Below, in pieces: positions 63,301 to 64,000 of a stretch of DNA of 64,000 nucleotides. The position numbers and the translations under genes are program-made. The first letter of the stretch is position 1. Each line of letters begins with the position of its first letter. The notes below the pieces were generated by a model that did not search any database, was not told the DNA's origin, and worked only from the letters and a program-made list of their open reading frames with translations. Source of the DNA: Owenia fusiformis (taxonomy: Eukaryota; Annelida; Polychaeta; Sabellida; Oweniidae); assembly GCA_903813345.2 (NCBI GenBank), contig CAIIXF020000006.1, positions 17,552,348-17,616,347 of the forward strand. Direction: 5' to 3'.

Positions 63301-64000
63301 GAGTTGTGCAAAAAGTCAATGTAACAGGAAAAGCAAATGTGAAAAGAAAAGGCATTCTAGGAAAATGACAAGATTAAATCATATATTCCAATTACTCACT
63401 AAAATGTTTTAGAAACGATGTATGCCAATGTTTTTAAAGTTTCATTGAATCTGAATACAATAATGATATTATATTTGTATAGATCACATTTATATACATC
63501 CTATAGTAAAATTAGCTTATATTCTAATACACAAACCTTGTCCTATTTTCTCAAACTTAAAGAGTCCATCAAAACCTGCTAGATAAGCGCAGCCAGCAAT
63601 AAGCAATTTGCCAAGTGGAGGATGGACATCAAAGAAAAATACTCTGTTCATATACATCCCAGCAAAACGATTAAAATGTAGTTCATCAAACCTATAAAAT
63701 AGTTTGAATCCAAATTTTTAAAGTTCTTTATAACATCAGATTTTAAGATTCAACGATGCAATGTTGAATTGTTTTTTAAAAGAGGTAAAACATAACTATG
63801 TAAAATTCATGTTCCTTTTTGGATACAAAATACATTGTATCCTTTGCAAGGCCAATCCACAACAATGAATGGACATATATGCATTAAAAATCAATTAATA
63901 GAATCTAAAGAGAAAATAATTAACACCATCAACTTACACTACTGCTTTAGGATGCTCTATCATCCAGAATCTTGACACCAAAGCAACGATGAAAAGATTC
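54304..64000 (-). CDS. POMT1: Protein O-mannosyltransferase 1 (16 exons, 5' end outside window)
   Basis: Acts in the ER membrane with POMT2, moving mannose from dolichol-phosphate-mannose to Ser/Thr, as on dystroglycan. Exons in coding order: 63938-64000 (partial), 63537-63691, 62193-62339, 61773-61881, 61364-61429, 60782-60875, 60259-60414, 59550-59770, 59229-59321, 58515-58704, 57765-57879, 57051-57151, 56224-56340, 55671-55797, 54894-55068, 54304-54475. All are GT-AG in phase, giving 699 residues to the stop (human 747). The PMT domain begins in the first exons ([20 protein letters not shown] has the conserved DE pair; [11 protein letters not shown]). Three MIR motifs follow ([11 protein letters not shown] with [21 protein letters not shown] with [23 protein letters not shown]). 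Then come [21 protein letters not shown] and four C-terminal membrane helices, ending [18 protein letters not shown] and [10 protein letters not shown] favour POMT1 over POMT2. Confidence 0.95.
55499..55560 (+). repeat. Dispersed repeat, uninterrupted copy
   Basis: CATTAACATGCAAAATGTCAC...GCCATTTGTTACAGATGC is shared with 60475-60710. There the match is split by an insertion. Confidence 0.6.
57922..58541 (-). repeat. Minisatellite of an exon-intron boundary (14 copies) in POMT1
   Basis: A ~41-44 bp unit is repeated 14 times. Read on the minus strand, each unit holds the last codons of the exon ending at 58515 (encoding HVNTTAALK) followed by the donor region (CTCAAG|GTGAGTTAACTCAT). The copy at 58515 joins the full exon. 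In the other 13 the donor GT is kept in six (around 58038, 58084, 58124, 58253, 58297, 58340). It is lost by mutation in seven: AAG|AT in three and AAG|GG in four. Use of any downstream donor would read K-V-S-stop, ending POMT1 inside the third MIR motif. Confidence 0.92.
60498..60680 (-). mobile_element. Short retroposed insertion with 10-bp target duplication
   Basis: 183 bp flanked by perfect direct repeats ATGTCACCAT (60488-60497, 60681-60690). A T-rich run follows the left repeat, as a minus-strand poly(A) tail would. The related repeat at 55499-55560 shows the uninterrupted state. A SINE or truncated LINE in an intron of POMT1. Confidence 0.65.
60896..60935 (+). mobile_element. Single mariner-like terminus
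   Basis: TACGAGGGGTGATCATTAAG with TAATGGACATTTTATACA resembles a mariner TIR and the ends at 37223 and 38251. No matching right end is found before 61364, so this is a remnant. Confidence 0.5.
62060..62161. mobile_element. CACTGGCGGATCCAG MITE with G/C runs
   Basis: Inverted ends CACTGGCAGATCCAG / CTGGATCCGCCAGTG, a G run inside the left end and a C run inside the right. Flanked by a perfect 5-bp repeat AAAAG (62055-62059, 62162-62166). In a POMT1 intron. The architecture parallels the CAGGCCCGTAGCC family. Confidence 0.85.
62560..63240 (-). repeat. YY1-like satellite array, reverse orientation (~5 units)
   Basis: Same family as 39243-40420, reversed: GGCGGCCATTTTGAAATT, CATCTTGAAAATGTCTTCTTGAGC, GGCATCAGCATATA, AACCAAATCCAT and TTTGAGTTATCAAAG recur every ~110-140 bp. 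Located in the POMT1 intron between 62339 and 63537. Confidence 0.85.

Noticed and set aside
54304-64000. Assignment to POMT2
   Set aside because: The MIR region ([31 protein letters not shown]) and the tail [10 protein letters not shown] follow POMT1, not POMT2 (which reads GDSNDFWRIEVVN and LRWLDSWDF).
1-64000. CRISPR arrays, tRNA, rRNA and other structured RNA genes
   Set aside because: No regularly spaced identical repeats with unique spacers, no paired A/B box plus cloverleaf, and no rRNA-like block were seen. The repeat arrays present are satellites or minisatellites.

Overview
The window is animal nuclear DNA. Genes are split by GT-AG introns, intergenic sequence is AT-rich, and the DNA is crowded with foldback transposons, MITEs, LINE fragments and satellite. 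Two genes are recognisable orthologues of human SPDEF (Ets4) and POMT1. Together with the repeat style (AT-rich, many TIR-only elements, LINE and SGNH-type fragments) this suggests an invertebrate deuterostome such as a hemichordate or echinoderm. That placement is an inference and a lophotrochozoan is not excluded.

Layout. 1-14.9 kb holds no gene I can support. It carries two foldback elements (2271-3189, 7108-7697), a 5'-truncated non-LTR retrotransposon with a 638-codon open frame (3385-5301, minus) and small tandem repeats. 14.9-26.1 kb is an Ets4/SPDEF transcription factor gene on the plus strand. It has six coding exons (456 residues, all phases agree), a probable upstream leader exon with an upstream ORF, and a 1.8 kb 3' UTR. 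26.1-34.2 kb is a transposon graveyard: a near-perfect palindrome of about 1.37 kb (28333-29707), a foldback with long inverted ends (31251-32577) and a broken SGNH-hydrolase ORF of the kind carried by some tyrosine-recombinase retrotransposons. 34.9-51.1 kb is a tandem segmental duplication, each unit about 8 kb, with a remnant of a third unit at 51.06 kb. Each unit contains one five-exon gene on the minus strand for a secreted serine beta-lactamase-like (PF00144-type) protein of 557 or 559 residues. After duplication different transposons colonised the introns of each copy, so the copies serve as empty-site controls for each other. 51.5-53.6 kb is an AACGTT-rich repeat beside an L1/Tx1-like LINE fragment. 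54.0-64.0 kb is POMT1, protein O-mannosyltransferase 1, on the minus strand. Sixteen exons are visible (699 residues to the stop) and the 5' end lies beyond the right edge.

The genes look functionally unrelated: a developmental transcription factor, a duplicated secreted hydrolase-like pair and an ER glycosyltransferase. The most notable signals concern how repeats touch splicing and transcript ends. A minisatellite has amplified one POMT1 5' splice site to 14 copies. A mariner element sits 8 bp from a 3' splice site in lactamase copy 1. A TTAA-flanked element has pushed the poly(A) signal of the same gene about 0.7 kb downstream.
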